Shown one piece after another: positions 1 through 9,780 of a DNA stretch of 64,000 nt. The translations under genes were made by a program, and so were the position numbers. The notes under the pieces were generated by a model, which was given only the letters and a program-made list of their open reading frames with translations, was not told where the DNA came from and did no database searches. The first letter of the stretch is position 1; the number at the start of each line of letters is the position of its first letter. The stretch lies in contig RPFO01000219.1 in assembly GCA_009746045.1 (NCBI GenBank), positions 64,001 through 128,000 of the forward strand, read 5' to 3'. Origin of the DNA: Mesostigma viride. Its lineage: Eukaryota > Streptophyta > Mesostigmatophyceae > Mesostigmatales > Mesostigmataceae.

Positions 1-421
1 GCGTCCAAGCAGTGCTGCTTGGCGCTGCTTGGCAACGCCGTGAGCCGCCAAGGTTAATAGTGTGTGGGAACGTTCACCATTGTCACCCCCGGAATGAATG
101 AAATGAATTGAGTTAATCTCTTTCTCTTTCCGGCTGGGTCACGCCCGCGGGTTTAGGAAATGCATGGTCCTGAATTCCTGTCGTAAATGCTACATGTACC
201 TCGGGAGGCATTTCGCCCAGCTTCCCTATAGAGGTTGCAACACCTCGGGCTTGAACCAGCCAGGGTCAACTGCGCCAGGTTAATTATGTCAGATAATTAG
301 TTATCGTCCATACTAGTCATGGTGTGGATTGCGTAGATTAATATAGCGACCACTGTTCATAATGGTCTATTATGAATCAGGTGTAGATCTTTCGCAGCCG
401 GCAGTCAGCCGGGATGTAAAA
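1..421. repeat. Left LTR-like direct repeat of outer element (cut by window edge)
   Basis: This block recurs nearly unchanged at 17462-17879. I saw only single-base differences plus one short indel near 285-300. It ends at a shared GGGATGTAAAA, after which the two copies diverge. The sequence just inside, from 423, begins TGGACTCGGAGGAATCC and could be a tRNA primer-binding site. The block does not end in the usual CA, and I see no clear polypurine tract, so calling it an LTR is inference. The left end lies outside the window. Confidence 0.7.
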
Positions 422-884
422 CTGGACTCGGAGGAATCCACCTGAGTCGCAGAGGTAAATAAGCGCTGTTTATTATAAGTTTCTAAAACAATTGTAATGT
501 CACATCGCAGACTTGCCACCTTGCGATTATGCGTATGTCGTGACCTACACTCTAGAGGTCATCATGACCCAGGTTCCTGTCAGGAACGGCTTTTTTTTTC
601 ACGAATTTAATTTTAGTCGACTTTTTAGTGGGGCGGGTTTGCTGGCGAGTGTTCGAGGGAATATCCTCATCATCGGCGACCTCTTTTACTTCTACAGCGT
701 CCACCATGGGCACGACACCCGGCAGTCAGCTGGGGGAGTCGAAGACACAGGTATGCCGGGAGTAGGATTGTTCGTTATGATAGAACGCTCCTTCGGCCAT
801 TGCTGTCGAAATCTTAGTTTTTCCTAGACTTGAATTTCTATCAGTAGTATATGCAGCCCTACCCAGTAGTGTTTCTTTTCAGGG
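422..884. other. Non-coding interior of outer element, left part
   Basis: I see no credible gene here. The open frames are short and have no recognisable domain. The possible primer-binding site at 423-440 is the only structured signal. Confidence 0.4.
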
Positions 885-1366
885 TTGCAGCCCTTCCAGG
901 CTGTAGCCCCCTTTTCTTTTTGTCATGCTGCAGCCCTTCCAGGCTGTAGCCCATTTTTGTGCTGCAGCCCTTACATGCTGTAGCCCATTGTGGTGCTGCA
1001 GCCCTTACAGGCTGTAGCCCCCTTTGTGTGTGTGTGTGTGTGTGTGTGCTGCAGCCCTTCCAGGCTGCAGCCCATTTTTGCGTTGCAGCCCTTCCAGGCT
1101 GTAGCCCCTTTTCTTTTTGTCATGCTGCAGCCCTTCCAGGCTGTAGCCCATTTTTGTGCTGCAGCCCTTACATGTTGTAGCCCATTGTGGTGCTGCAGCC
1201 CTTCCAGGCTGTAGCCCATTTTTGCGTTGCAGCCCTTCCCGGCTGTAGCCCATTTTGGCGTTGCAGCCCTTCCCGGCTGTAGCCCATTTAGCGTTGCAGT
1301 CCTTCCAGGCTGTAGCCCAAGTTTCTTTTAGTGGCCGCGGCAGCCCTTATAGGCTGTAGCCCCTAG
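885..1366. repeat. Degenerate tandem repeat (about 13 copies, 30-40 bp unit)
   Basis: The motif GCAGCCCTTCCAGGCTGTAG recurs about 13 times with variable 8-20 bp spacers, often CCATTTTTGTGCT or CCTTTTCTTTTTGTCAT. One spacer contains a (GT)n run at about 1025-1048. The overlapping short reading frames on both strands are by-products of the repeat. Confidence 0.9.
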
Positions 1367-2158
1367 CAGCAATAGTGTACTCTGTGGCTTGCTCCTTAAT
1401 CTTCGGAGCACGCTGAACAGGTCATTCGTGGGTACGGGTGGGGGAGGCAGGTCTTGCCACTCTTGTTCAGGCAGAAGAGTTAATTCTTATGCACACGGCA
1501 CTCCTGGGTCACTAGGAGCCACTTGTACCACTCTATGACCTTCACCACCACCTTTGCCTTCTGCCCCAACCATCCTCTCACCTGGGTCATCAGTGTAGAG
1601 GGTACAGGGAGGGCAACAATTGTTGGATGCACTACGTAGCTGTGACGACAGGTAGTCATATCTGTTGCATGCGCGAATGGTGACGCGCAGTAGTAGCTAC
1701 TTTGGTTGGCTGCTGCACTGTTACAGGTGGTCACACTTGTTCTTTTCCTTCATTGGGTTGTTTTATTTTCTTTCGGTGCTGGTAGTCATGCCAGTATCTT
1801 GGAGACAGGCAGGTAGTAGCCAGTCTGGCTAGCTGCTGCGCTGTCACGGGTGGTCACACCTGTCCTTCTTCTTTCTTTTGTTGTTTGGTTTTTTCCATAT
1901 GCTGCATGTTAGTCATGCCAGTATGTTGACACTGTGTCCCTAGCTGTGGTTGTAGCCGTTAGCTGCCTGTACGTACCATACCTTCTTTGGAAGGGCCAGG
2001 ATGGCTGCCTAGCTGTGCTCACCTTATAGGTGCTATAGTGACAGTTGCTATCTTTAGTAGCATCGTCCCTTGTAGTCTTTAGTGACTGCAATATTCTAGC
2101 AATATTTGTATCAGCTGTGACAGCAGCTAGTAATAGCTGTGTTGTCTAGGTTGGTCTT
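1367..2158. other. Non-coding interior of outer element up to the nested insertion
   Basis: No recognisable coding potential. Short motifs of the type 'tagtcatgccagtat' recur loosely. The stretch ends at the ATTTG target duplication of the nested Ty3 element. Confidence 0.4.
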
Positions 2159-2163
2159 ATTTG
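2159..2163. repeat. Target-site duplication, left (ATTTG)
   Basis: The same five bases follow the other LTR at 13565-13569. Confidence 0.9.
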
Positions 2164-2779
2164 TGTTACGAGCCGCACCATCGGCTCTGAAAGACCCTAG
2201 TCTAGCGTGGGTTACACCTGAATAAACTCGGAATCTGCTATCCGCCCGGACTACGTGAATGTAGCCCTGAATTCTAGCTAGTACGCGGAATTACTAGCTA
2301 GGCCCTGAATGCACAACTAGATAAATTATGCATGTACATGGACTGCACGAAGGGCGTTAGTGCAGCCCAGATTTGACCCCTGGTTCGGCAGACGAGTTTT
2401 ACTCAAGTCGATTTCATTCCAAACCAAAGATAGGAAGCCATTGTCACCTACGACATTTGTCCAAGACGGCGTGCATGCCAGCGGGTCGGCTGGGGGCCGA
2501 ACCTCTAGCGCAGCCTGCAATCAATATCAGCCGTAGATGTACATAGTATCCGCCAGTCTGGCACCCGGTACCTGGCAGTCCCGGGTACAGACCAGTAACA
2601 CACCAAACCGAAAGCAAAGCCACGGGTACCTGGGCCGGGTGATGGAATAACTCGGCCAAGTCCCCGAATCTAACATAATAACTATCGAAAGTCTCAAACA
2701 ATATCAAAATGACTTTCGACTGACCAAACTAATTTATTTTAGGAATTGTTACGCCCAAACATGGGTTAGGGCCGTAACA
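2164..2779 (-). repeat. 3' LTR of Ty3/gypsy element
   Basis: 616 bp with TG...CA ends, nearly identical to 12950-13564. It differs in two single bases (around 2329 and 2342) and one extra base in the 'gcaatcaatatc' stretch near 2520. Confidence 0.95.
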
Positions 2780-2794
2780 CTCCTCCCCCTCCCC
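2780..2794 (-). promoter_or_regulatory. Polypurine tract of Ty3/gypsy element
   Basis: On the minus strand this is an unbroken purine run (GGGGAGGGGGAGGAG) directly abutting the 3' LTR. This is the expected position and composition of the plus-strand primer. Confidence 0.85.
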
Positions 2795-3090
2795 GGGGGA
2801 CGATGGCTATCGTCCAATCGCCCGGGGGCGCACCTCAAACAACGACACACAAACATGGAAAATTCAAAAGAAAACCAAAACACAATCATAACAACGGGGT
2901 GCTGTGTACCAGCGAGAACCCATCGTCATACATGCATATAATACACCAACTATGAGAATACTATGTCCCGATCCCTGTTCGCCAGCGGAGCAGTAGCCAG
3001 TTCTTCTCGGTGTTGCCTCGCAGGGACAACACCTTGATAGTTGTCAAATACTCCTTCGTCCCAGCACTCTCCGGCCAATCTCCCGGAAAA

Positions 3091-5464
3091 TTACTGGAAT
3101 CCCTGCTGCGCGCGATGCCGCCGCAACGCGTTGTAGCCGTGCTCAGTCATGATCTCCGGGATCTTGCCAAGGGGAGCCGCGACCACGTCGGCGTTGAACG
3201 CCACCTGGTAGTCATTGCGCGTCTGCTGACGCAGCGTGGACTTCTCAATCCACACATCCGGCGGCCAGTACGACAGGAAGGCCGCCATGTAGGGGAGCCG
3301 GGTGAACCTGATGAACCCCTGCTCCACATCGACCTCCCCGCACCCAGTTTCCGCGAAGTACCCGGCAGCCATGAGCAACAGCTCCTTCTGGGCCTTCTCG
3401 CTCTCGCAGTAGAACCCCGGAGCTGCCGCAATCTCAGGGAGCTGCTTCCGCATGTAGATAGCTCCCGGGATAGGCATGAGCTTGGGATACGCAATCCGTC
3501 GCAAGTGGTGCTCAGCGCGGTATTGCGGCAGAGGCGGCGGGTGCAGATCGTACGTGGCGGTAGTCCCTACTATCACCGGCTCGTAGCGGGACTCAGATGG
3601 CACCGGCGCCGGCACATGTGCGTGCAGGAGAAAGCTGACCGAGTCGAAGGTGCCTTCTCGCTGAATAAGCACGCTGGAGCCCCCACGGAAGCGCAGGCTC
3701 GCGGGGTAGTAAAACCCGGATGGCGGGGGAAGGCTCGGGCGTGGGTATCCCACGTCAATGTCGACCACGAAGCCAGCCACCGGATGCAAGGGGACAATGA
3801 CCCGATTACGGGCATACGTGCCCCGTACCCATTCCTGGGCCGGTATCACGTCCCGACGCGGAGCGATCTCCTGTACCGGCGTCTCTGCGGAGCGGGCCAG
3901 GACAGGTTGAGGCTGCGCTGGTGCAGGCTGGGGAGCAAGGGCCGGTGAGGCTGCTCTGGTGCGGGCGCGGGGATAAGGGCCGCGCCCTGCTGACGCAGCG
4001 GTCGGTCGTTGGCACCTCGAACGGGTGACCGTTCGCGTTCCCGAGCGCGGCCGGGTTGTCCGGGCCCAGCGGCCGCCCCTGTCAAGTTCGAAGCTGAACC
4101 GGTGTGCTCGACACGGTCCAGGGAACCGTGATTGTCCCTGGGGTGGAACGGCGCCTGTCGCGCCTCGCGCCGGCGTGACTCCCGCAGCTCTTCTTGCTGA
4201 CGAGATTCCCGTGACGTGTGCCGGCGTCTCTCCCGCGCCCCGTGAGCGTGGTACAAGTCCTGTGCCGAGTCCCGACGTGCTTCCCACCAATCGCCACGCT
4301 CGTCGCGCCGTCGGATAGAATCGCGTGGCGTTTCATGACGTGCCGATTGTCCGCCACGCTCGTGACGCGGGGCAGGGCGGCTCTCACCTTGTCTCTCCCC
4401 GGATCTGTCCCGCGGGGCCACCACCACACTTGGTCGACCCCGAGGACGCCCCTTAGTAGGGAACCTCCTGGGGCGAGCCATCACCGCCTCACGGTTGTAC
4501 ACAATGAGGCGGCGGGGCGGCCGTGTACCGACCTGCGCCGCCCAAGGGACACCATCCTCCTCAGGGTCGTCACGGCGGACCCGTGGCAGGTCGTCATCCG
4601 ACTCGTCGTCAGCCAGCTGCCTGTCACCCTCGCCTTCGGGGTCATCTCCCTCCGCCTCATCCATCTTCCAGATCCTCCGGCACGCCTCCCGCAAGGACCA
4701 CTCCCAGCACCCCGTGCAGAGCGCGCCTCGTAGGGTAACTCTCCTAAACGCGTCCGGCAATCGGTTGCGAACGCGTTCAGGGATCAGTAGCAGCGCCAGG
4801 CGGGGGTACGCGATTAGAGCCTCCAGAACGTCCTGGCAGTCGCCGCAAGCACAGAGTGGCGGATGCTGCTCCCACGCCACGGCCACCACCTGGCCCTCGA
4901 CCGAGGTTGTCCTCCAATCCACCTCGATCAGGAATCCCACCTGTCTGCTGATACACAGCTTGAGCTCGGATACCGGATCTGACTTGGAACCGGGGGCGCG
5001 GTCAGGACAATAGGGTTTAGAAACGAAGTCCGATGCCGCCCGCCCATGTCTCTTGCGGCGACGCCATAGAACCTCGTCAGAGTCATAACCGGGACATGCC
5101 ACTTCGGATAGTAACATTCCTGATTCTCCCGGGACGAGGTCTCCCGCTGCCGAATCTCCTCTTGCAGCCGAGCCTGTGCCTTCAGCTCCTGGGAGCCGCT
5201 GGCACCAGGCGTCGAGGGTCGCGGCTGGCTGATAGACGGCACAGCAGCCGCCTGAGCCCGCCCTATCTGCCCATCGTCATCCGTCCCTATATCCACCATG
5301 TCTGCGAACAACGAAGAGTCCTCGTCTCCCGACGGCTCCATCTGCAACCGCCAGGTGAGGGGCACCCAGTCGGGAACAGTATCGGGACCATAGCGTCTTG
5401 TAAGAAAGCCTGTACGGCTGTCTACATACCCACCTACCCTGTCAATATGGACATACCTGTACAT
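3091..5464 (-). pseudogene. Third ORF region of the Ty3 element, in three frames, unknown product
   Basis: Downstream of pol, about 2.4 kb is open but passes through all three minus frames. It starts at an ATG at 5464 (frame open to 4928), continues in a second frame (5117-3846) and finishes in a third (4290-3091). The overlaps suggest one ancestral protein of roughly 750-790 residues interrupted by two frameshifts; spliced exons are an alternative. The middle part has a Cys cluster of the CxCxxC type (residues CACGDC) and a second Cys pair (CTGC). An Arg/Glu-rich charged stretch and a Pro-rich stretch follow. The C-terminal third looks globular. I recognise no domain and see no convincing signal peptide or transmembrane segment, so an envelope function is not supported. 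A related C-terminus may survive at 23284-23400. Confidence 0.6.
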
Positions 5465-5587
5465 ACCTCGTGCAGGACCCAGCTGGTCCCCTACATACGT
5501 GTCCTGCAGCCCGTGGCGGCTGCCTACGTACCTTACCTGGACCTGTACGGCCCTGCATGATGAACACCTTTCTTACTATCTACTGCC

Positions 5588-6031
5588 CTAGTGTAGGGCA
5601 CACCTCTTCTTGTATTCCCGTAGCAGGCGCTCACATCCGCCTAGCTCGTTCTCCGTACGCCATGAGTCCTCATAGTCGTGCTGGGTAAAACGCCATCGTA
5701 CTCGGTACTGTCGCTGTCTGCTTCTCCCGCGCTGGATGTCCCGGTGGTCCACAATCTCGGCCACCTCGTCTTCCTGTTCACCGGTCTCGGGGTTGTATTC
5801 GACGGGGGCCGGCGGATTGAGGCGACCTTGGATGGAGTTCTGGTGATACAACTTGAGTTGATCGCGGTGGAAGTTGGGGGAAGTGTTCCAGGAGCTTGGG
5901 ATGTCGACCTTGAACATCACATCGCCCAGCTTCTCCAAGACCTTGTGAGGCCCCAGGAACATAGGACGGAGCTTGGTCTTGAGCTCACCTCCTACCTTCT
6001 CGGAGAAACGTCCTAGTCGGGGGCCTTCCAC
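5588..6031 (-). pseudogene. pol: C-terminal end of pol: integrase tail and chromodomain, shifted frame
   Basis: This 147-residue frame starts with the conserved integrase-tail motif 'GPRLGRFSEKVGG'. It runs through the usual 'GPHKVLEKLGDVMFKV' segment and ends in a chromodomain. The chromodomain features are 'EIVDHR' at the start, 'QYRVRW' in the central strand and 'EDSW' before the C-terminal helix. Chromodomains at this position target chromovirus integration to modified histones. The stretch lies in a different frame from the main pol ORF, which stops at 6013. The shift falls within about 6013-6070, because codons for the expected GDWVLVEG motif are present in this frame. Confidence 0.85.
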
Positions 6032-9000
6032 CAGAACCCAGTCGCCTGCCTCAATCGAGGGGTGCGCGCGTCCAGGCGACTAGCGGTCCTCGCCATATAG
6101 CGCTCGGCTGCGGCTCGGTAGCCCCTGACCGCGCTGTCATGGGCCTGACGCATCTGAACCAACAGCTTCTCCACCCCTTCCAGGGTGTCCCGCCGGACCG
6201 TTTTCTCTGCCAAAGCGGGGCTCGTGAGAAGGTCGGTCGGCGTAAGCGGGTGCCTGCCAGTGTTGAGGAAGAACGGCGTGAAGCCATGGGCCGCCTGGGG
6301 GGCGTTGTTCAAGGAGAATTCCACCAAGCCCAGAAACTCCTCCCAATTGCCTCCCACCGCGTCAGTGTAGTGTCGCATGGTCTCTTGCACTGTGCGGTTC
6401 AGTCGCTCCACCAGGTGAGAGGACGAGCTGTGGTACGCTGTCCCCAATGACACCTTGGTGCCCAGTCGTTCAAAGAACTCCTGCCAGAAGCGAGCCGTGA
6501 ACAACTTGTCACGGTCCGATATGAATTGCCGGCTGAGTCCGTGGTACCGAAACACGTGGTGGAGATACAACTTAGCGCAAGCCTCAGCCGTGAGCTCGGC
6601 CGGGCATGGGGCCAAGTGACACATGCGCGTCAGGCGGTCCAAGAAAACCAAGATCATGCTGTTGCCGTGCTTGGTCTTCCGGAAGGGGCCAATAAAATCC
6701 ATCATCAATGAGTCCCAAGGCGCCATGGGGTCAGGCAGCGTCTTGGGGATCGCTTGTGACCCCGTGTTGCGGGACTTCATGATCTGGCATGATGGACACT
6801 CGCGCACGTACGTCTCGATGTACTCCCGCATACCTGGCCAGTAGAAGTTCTTTCTGGCCCGCGGCAGCAGGCGATGGATTCCTTGGTGGCCACCGGTGAG
6901 GGAGTCGTGGAGCTCATGGAGCAGAGCCGCTCTACATATCTCCGGGACGTACAGGCGCCAGCAGTCAGGTCTCACCATGACATAGAGTCGTCCGTCCTGG
7001 AACTTGCACGGGAGCTTGCCCATCTGCTGAGGGTGCGACCTGATCGCCTCCAGGGCTGCTGCTTCCGTGACGGTGAATCGGCTGATCAGCGTCTCCAGAA
7101 CGGAGGTGACGGTGTACGCATCCGCCTCCTCTTCAGTCTCGAGGGTTTGGTATACGTACTCCGAGAAAATGGTGGGGGACCCAATGGGCTGCAAGTGAAA
7201 AATTCCCTGAGCCGGGACCACGTGGCTGAGTGGCAAGCGCGAATGGGACCCCTCCCCTTCCCCGGGGGCGCGCACGTCCTCGTGCGAACCCCAGTCGGGG
7301 GATAGGTCGTCCATGGTGGTACGACCCGTGTGAAACAAATAACGAGCCTGCGGTGACCGCGGAAGGTCACCATAGGACGTGCCGGGCGCCTGAGCTGGGA
7401 CGCAAGTGGTATGTAGTACTCCCAGATCTTCATAGAACCAGTAGTCCTCCCGCCGGGAAAGGGCGTCTGGGACCACGTTCTCTGCACCCTTGACGTACTG
7501 AATCTTAAAGGGGGCGAACTGGGACAAGTACTCCAGCCAGCGTGCTTGACGGGGCACCAGGTTGGGTTGGGCGAGCAGATGCGTGAGGGGCCGATGATCC
7601 GTGTGGATGATCAGCCGGTGGGGATCAAGATCCCCCTGCTCGCTGATGGCAACGTCAAACTGGGCCCCGAGAAGATGATGGCGCCAGGTATGGCAGCAGT
7701 AGACCACGGCAAGAAGCTCCTGCTGGTGTACCGGATAGTTGCGCTCGGCAGGGATCATAGTCCGGGAGATGTACTCGACCGGCTGCAACCCCTGACCCTG
7801 GTCCTGCAATAGGACACCGCCGATTGCAACCTTGCTCGCGTCCGTTGCGACCACAAAGGGCTTGGACGGGTCCGAGATAACGAGCACGGGGGCCGTGGTC
7901 AGGCTGCGCTTGAGGGCCTCAAAGGCCTGTTGGCACGGTTCCGACCAAACGAAAGGAACACCCTTCTTGAGGAGGGCGTTAATGGGGGCAGCGATCGTCG
8001 CGAAACGGGGGATGAAACGTCGGTAATACGACGCGACACCCAAAAAGCTGCGCACGCCCTTGACGTTGGTCGGGGTCGGCCACTGCTGGATGGAGGCGAT
8101 CTTGGAGGGGTCCGTCGCGACGCCGGCAGCGGACAGGGTATGACCGAGGAACGGTACGCTGCGACCAGCGCGGACCTTGGCCTTGCGGACCGAAAGATTC
8201 TCCTCCTCCATGATGCGCAATACCGTGGCGACGTCCTCGAGGTGATCCTCAAAGGTCTTGGAGTACACCAAGATGTCATCCAGGTATGCGAGCGCACAAG
8301 TGCGCTTGTAGGACCACGGGGGCTTCGCGCCCCGGTTGGGGTCCTCGAGGTCACGGGAAACCTGCGGGAGATGCGCGGTTCCCATGACTGGGCGGAGGAT
8401 GTCATTCATGAGCATCTGAAAGCTCGCAGGGGAATTGCACAACCCCATGGCGGCCACACGGAACTGATAGTGGCCGAACGGCGTGTTGAACGCCGTTTTA
8501 TGACAGTCCTCCGGCGCAATCCTTAACTGCCAGAACCCGTCTGCGCAATCAAGGACGGTGAAACATGTGGCGCCCTGCACGCGGTTGAAGATATCGTCGA
8601 TGCGGGGGAGAGGGTACTTGGACTTTACCGTAATAGCGTTCAGCTTACGATAGTCCGTGACGAGCCGCCACTTGCCCCCAGGCTTGGGGACCAACAGCAC
8701 GCCTGCTGAGAAGGGGCTGTTGCTGGGCTCGATGAGACCCCGCTCCAGAAGCGCCATCAAGATCTTCTTGAGCTCCACCAGCTCCACCGGACCCATGCGG
8801 TACATAGGGGACGTCGTAGGGCCATAGCCCTCCTGCAATTGGATGCGGTGGAGCACCGAGCGCGGCGGGGGAAACTCTTGCTTACTCTCATCAAAGAGCT
8901 TCGCGCGTGCTGCCAACACCGCATTGTAGCGCTCAGTCTCCTCGGGGGTGAAGCCCACACCGATCTCATTGAGCATGAGCTCCACGGCAGCGAGGTCGAG

Positions 9001-9780
9001 GCGATACATGTAGTATTCCTTGCCCTGACGCAACTTGCCCTCCAACGACTTGATGCTCATGAGGATCTGTGAGGCTTGGCGGGGTTGGGTAAATTCCCGC
9101 TCGTGCGTGACGTTGTGCACAGTGGGACCCTGCGCCTGATATTCGCCAACCGGACTCCAAAAGGAGCCGTCGGGGAACCACACCACGCGACGCTTAATGC
9201 TGATGTCAACATCCTGAGCGTCCATCCAGTCAATGCCAATAATGATATCGGCTGCGCCCAGCGGCGCGACAGTGGCGGTAAGCTCCACAGGGATGCCCTG
9301 AATCACCGCCTTGATGTCGACTAGACCTGGCGAGGGGTTCTTGCGACCATCTGAGTAAGTCACATTTACCACTGTCGCGTGTGGCCGTATAGTGTAGCCA
9401 GCGCGACGCGCCAGTGCCTCATTGATGAATGACGTGGAAGCGCCCGTGTCGACCATGAACTGCACGTCCATGACAGTCTTGCCCTTGAGGAAGGGGTCCA
9501 GTGCTGTTGATGGCACTGCCAGACCCCCTCGAAAGAGGAGCAAGCTGCGGGCCGCACTCCTCGGGGCTGCATGCGTCGGCGGGGCGTCCGCGTTGCTGCC
9601 CGAAGCCGGAATTGTAGCCGTGGCTGGAGCCTCACCAACTGGCTCCATACTCGCGCCGGTATCCGCAACTAACGGTGCCTGTACGGCGGAGCTACTGCTA
9701 TCTACACTATTTACTCCTACTACGCTATCTACCCTATCTACCTGAGCTACCGCTACTTCTACCCCCAAGGGGAGGGACAC
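6013..9780 (-). CDS. pol: Pol polyprotein: protease, reverse transcriptase, RNase H, integrase
   Basis: About 1,255 residues. An aspartic protease (VDTGAST at about residue 110) comes first. The reverse transcriptase follows, with VPKPGGKWRLVTDYRKLN and the catalytic YLDDILVYSK at about 500. RNase H shows ATDASKVAIGGVL and HTDHRPLTHLL. The integrase has an HHCC zinc finger (H-x3-H type with CPSC) and D,D,E residues in MMDFIGPF, ISDRDKLF and SHLVERLNRT. The gag stop TAG and a GTG in the pol frame overlap (TAGTG at 9782-9778). The pol frame stays open upstream to about 9861, in the -1 frame relative to gag. Expression by -1 frameshifting or re-initiation is therefore possible. An extra DTGAS sits at about residue 40. 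The ORF ends early because of the frameshift before the chromodomain. Confidence 0.95.
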   Translation of the reverse strand: MSLPLGVEVAVAQVDRVDSVVGVNSVDSSSSAVQAPLVADTGASMEPVGEAPATATIPASGSNADAPPTHAAPRSAARSLLLFRGGLAVPSTALDPFLKGKTVMDVQFMVDTGASTSFINEALARRAGYTIRPHATVVNVTYSDGRKNPSPGLVDIKAVIQGIPVELTATVAPLGAADIIIGIDWMDAQDVDISIKRRVVWFPDGSFWSPVGEYQAQGPTVHNVTHEREFTQPRQASQILMSIKSLEGKLRQGKEYYMYRLDLAAVELMLNEIGVGFTPEETERYNAVLAARAKLFDESKQEFPPPRSVLHRIQLQEGYGPTTSPMYRMGPVELVELKKILMALLERGLIEPSNSPFSAGVLLVPKPGGKWRLVTDYRKLNAITVKSKYPLPRIDDIFNRVQGATCFTVLDCADGFWQLRIAPEDCHKTAFNTPFGHYQFRVAAMGLCNSPASFQMLMNDILRPVMGTAHLPQVSRDLEDPNRGAKPPWSYKRTCALAYLDDILVYSKTFEDHLEDVATVLRIMEEENLSVRKAKVRAGRSVPFLGHTLSAAGVATDPSKIASIQQWPTPTNVKGVRSFLGVASYYRRFIPRFATIAAPINALLKKGVPFVWSEPCQQAFEALKRSLTTAPVLVISDPSKPFVVATDASKVAIGGVLLQDQGQGLQPVEYISRTMIPAERNYPVHQQELLAVVYCCHTWRHHLLGAQFDVAISEQGDLDPHRLIIHTDHRPLTHLLAQPNLVPRQARWLEYLSQFAPFKIQYVKGAENVVPDALSRREDYWFYEDLGVLHTTCVPAQAPGTSYGDLPRSPQARYLFHTGRTTMDDLSPDWGSHEDVRAPGEGEGSHSRLPLSHVVPAQGIFHLQPIGSPTIFSEYVYQTLETEEEADAYTVTSVLETLISRFTVTEAAALEAIRSHPQQMGKLPCKFQDGRLYVMVRPDCWRLYVPEICRAALLHELHDSLTGGHQGIHRLLPRARKNFYWPGMREYIETYVRECPSCQIMKSRNTGSQAIPKTLPDPMAPWDSLMMDFIGPFRKTKHGNSMILVFLDRLTRMCHLAPCPAELTAEACAKLYLHHVFRYHGLSRQFISDRDKLFTARFWQEFFERLGTKVSLGTAYHSSSSHLVERLNRTVQETMRHYTDAVGGNWEEFLGLVEFSLNNAPQAAHGFTPFFLNTGRHPLTPTDLLTSPALAEKTVRRDTLEGVEKLLVQMRQAHDSAVRGYRAAAERYMARTASRLDARTPRLRQATGFWWKAPD

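Noticed and set aside
3010-3948. 312-residue plus-strand ORF
   Set aside because: It is the antisense shadow of the third ORF of the Ty3 element.
3091-5464. Envelope gene of the Ty3 element
   Set aside because: Position fits, but no signal peptide, transmembrane segment or glycoprotein features are visible.
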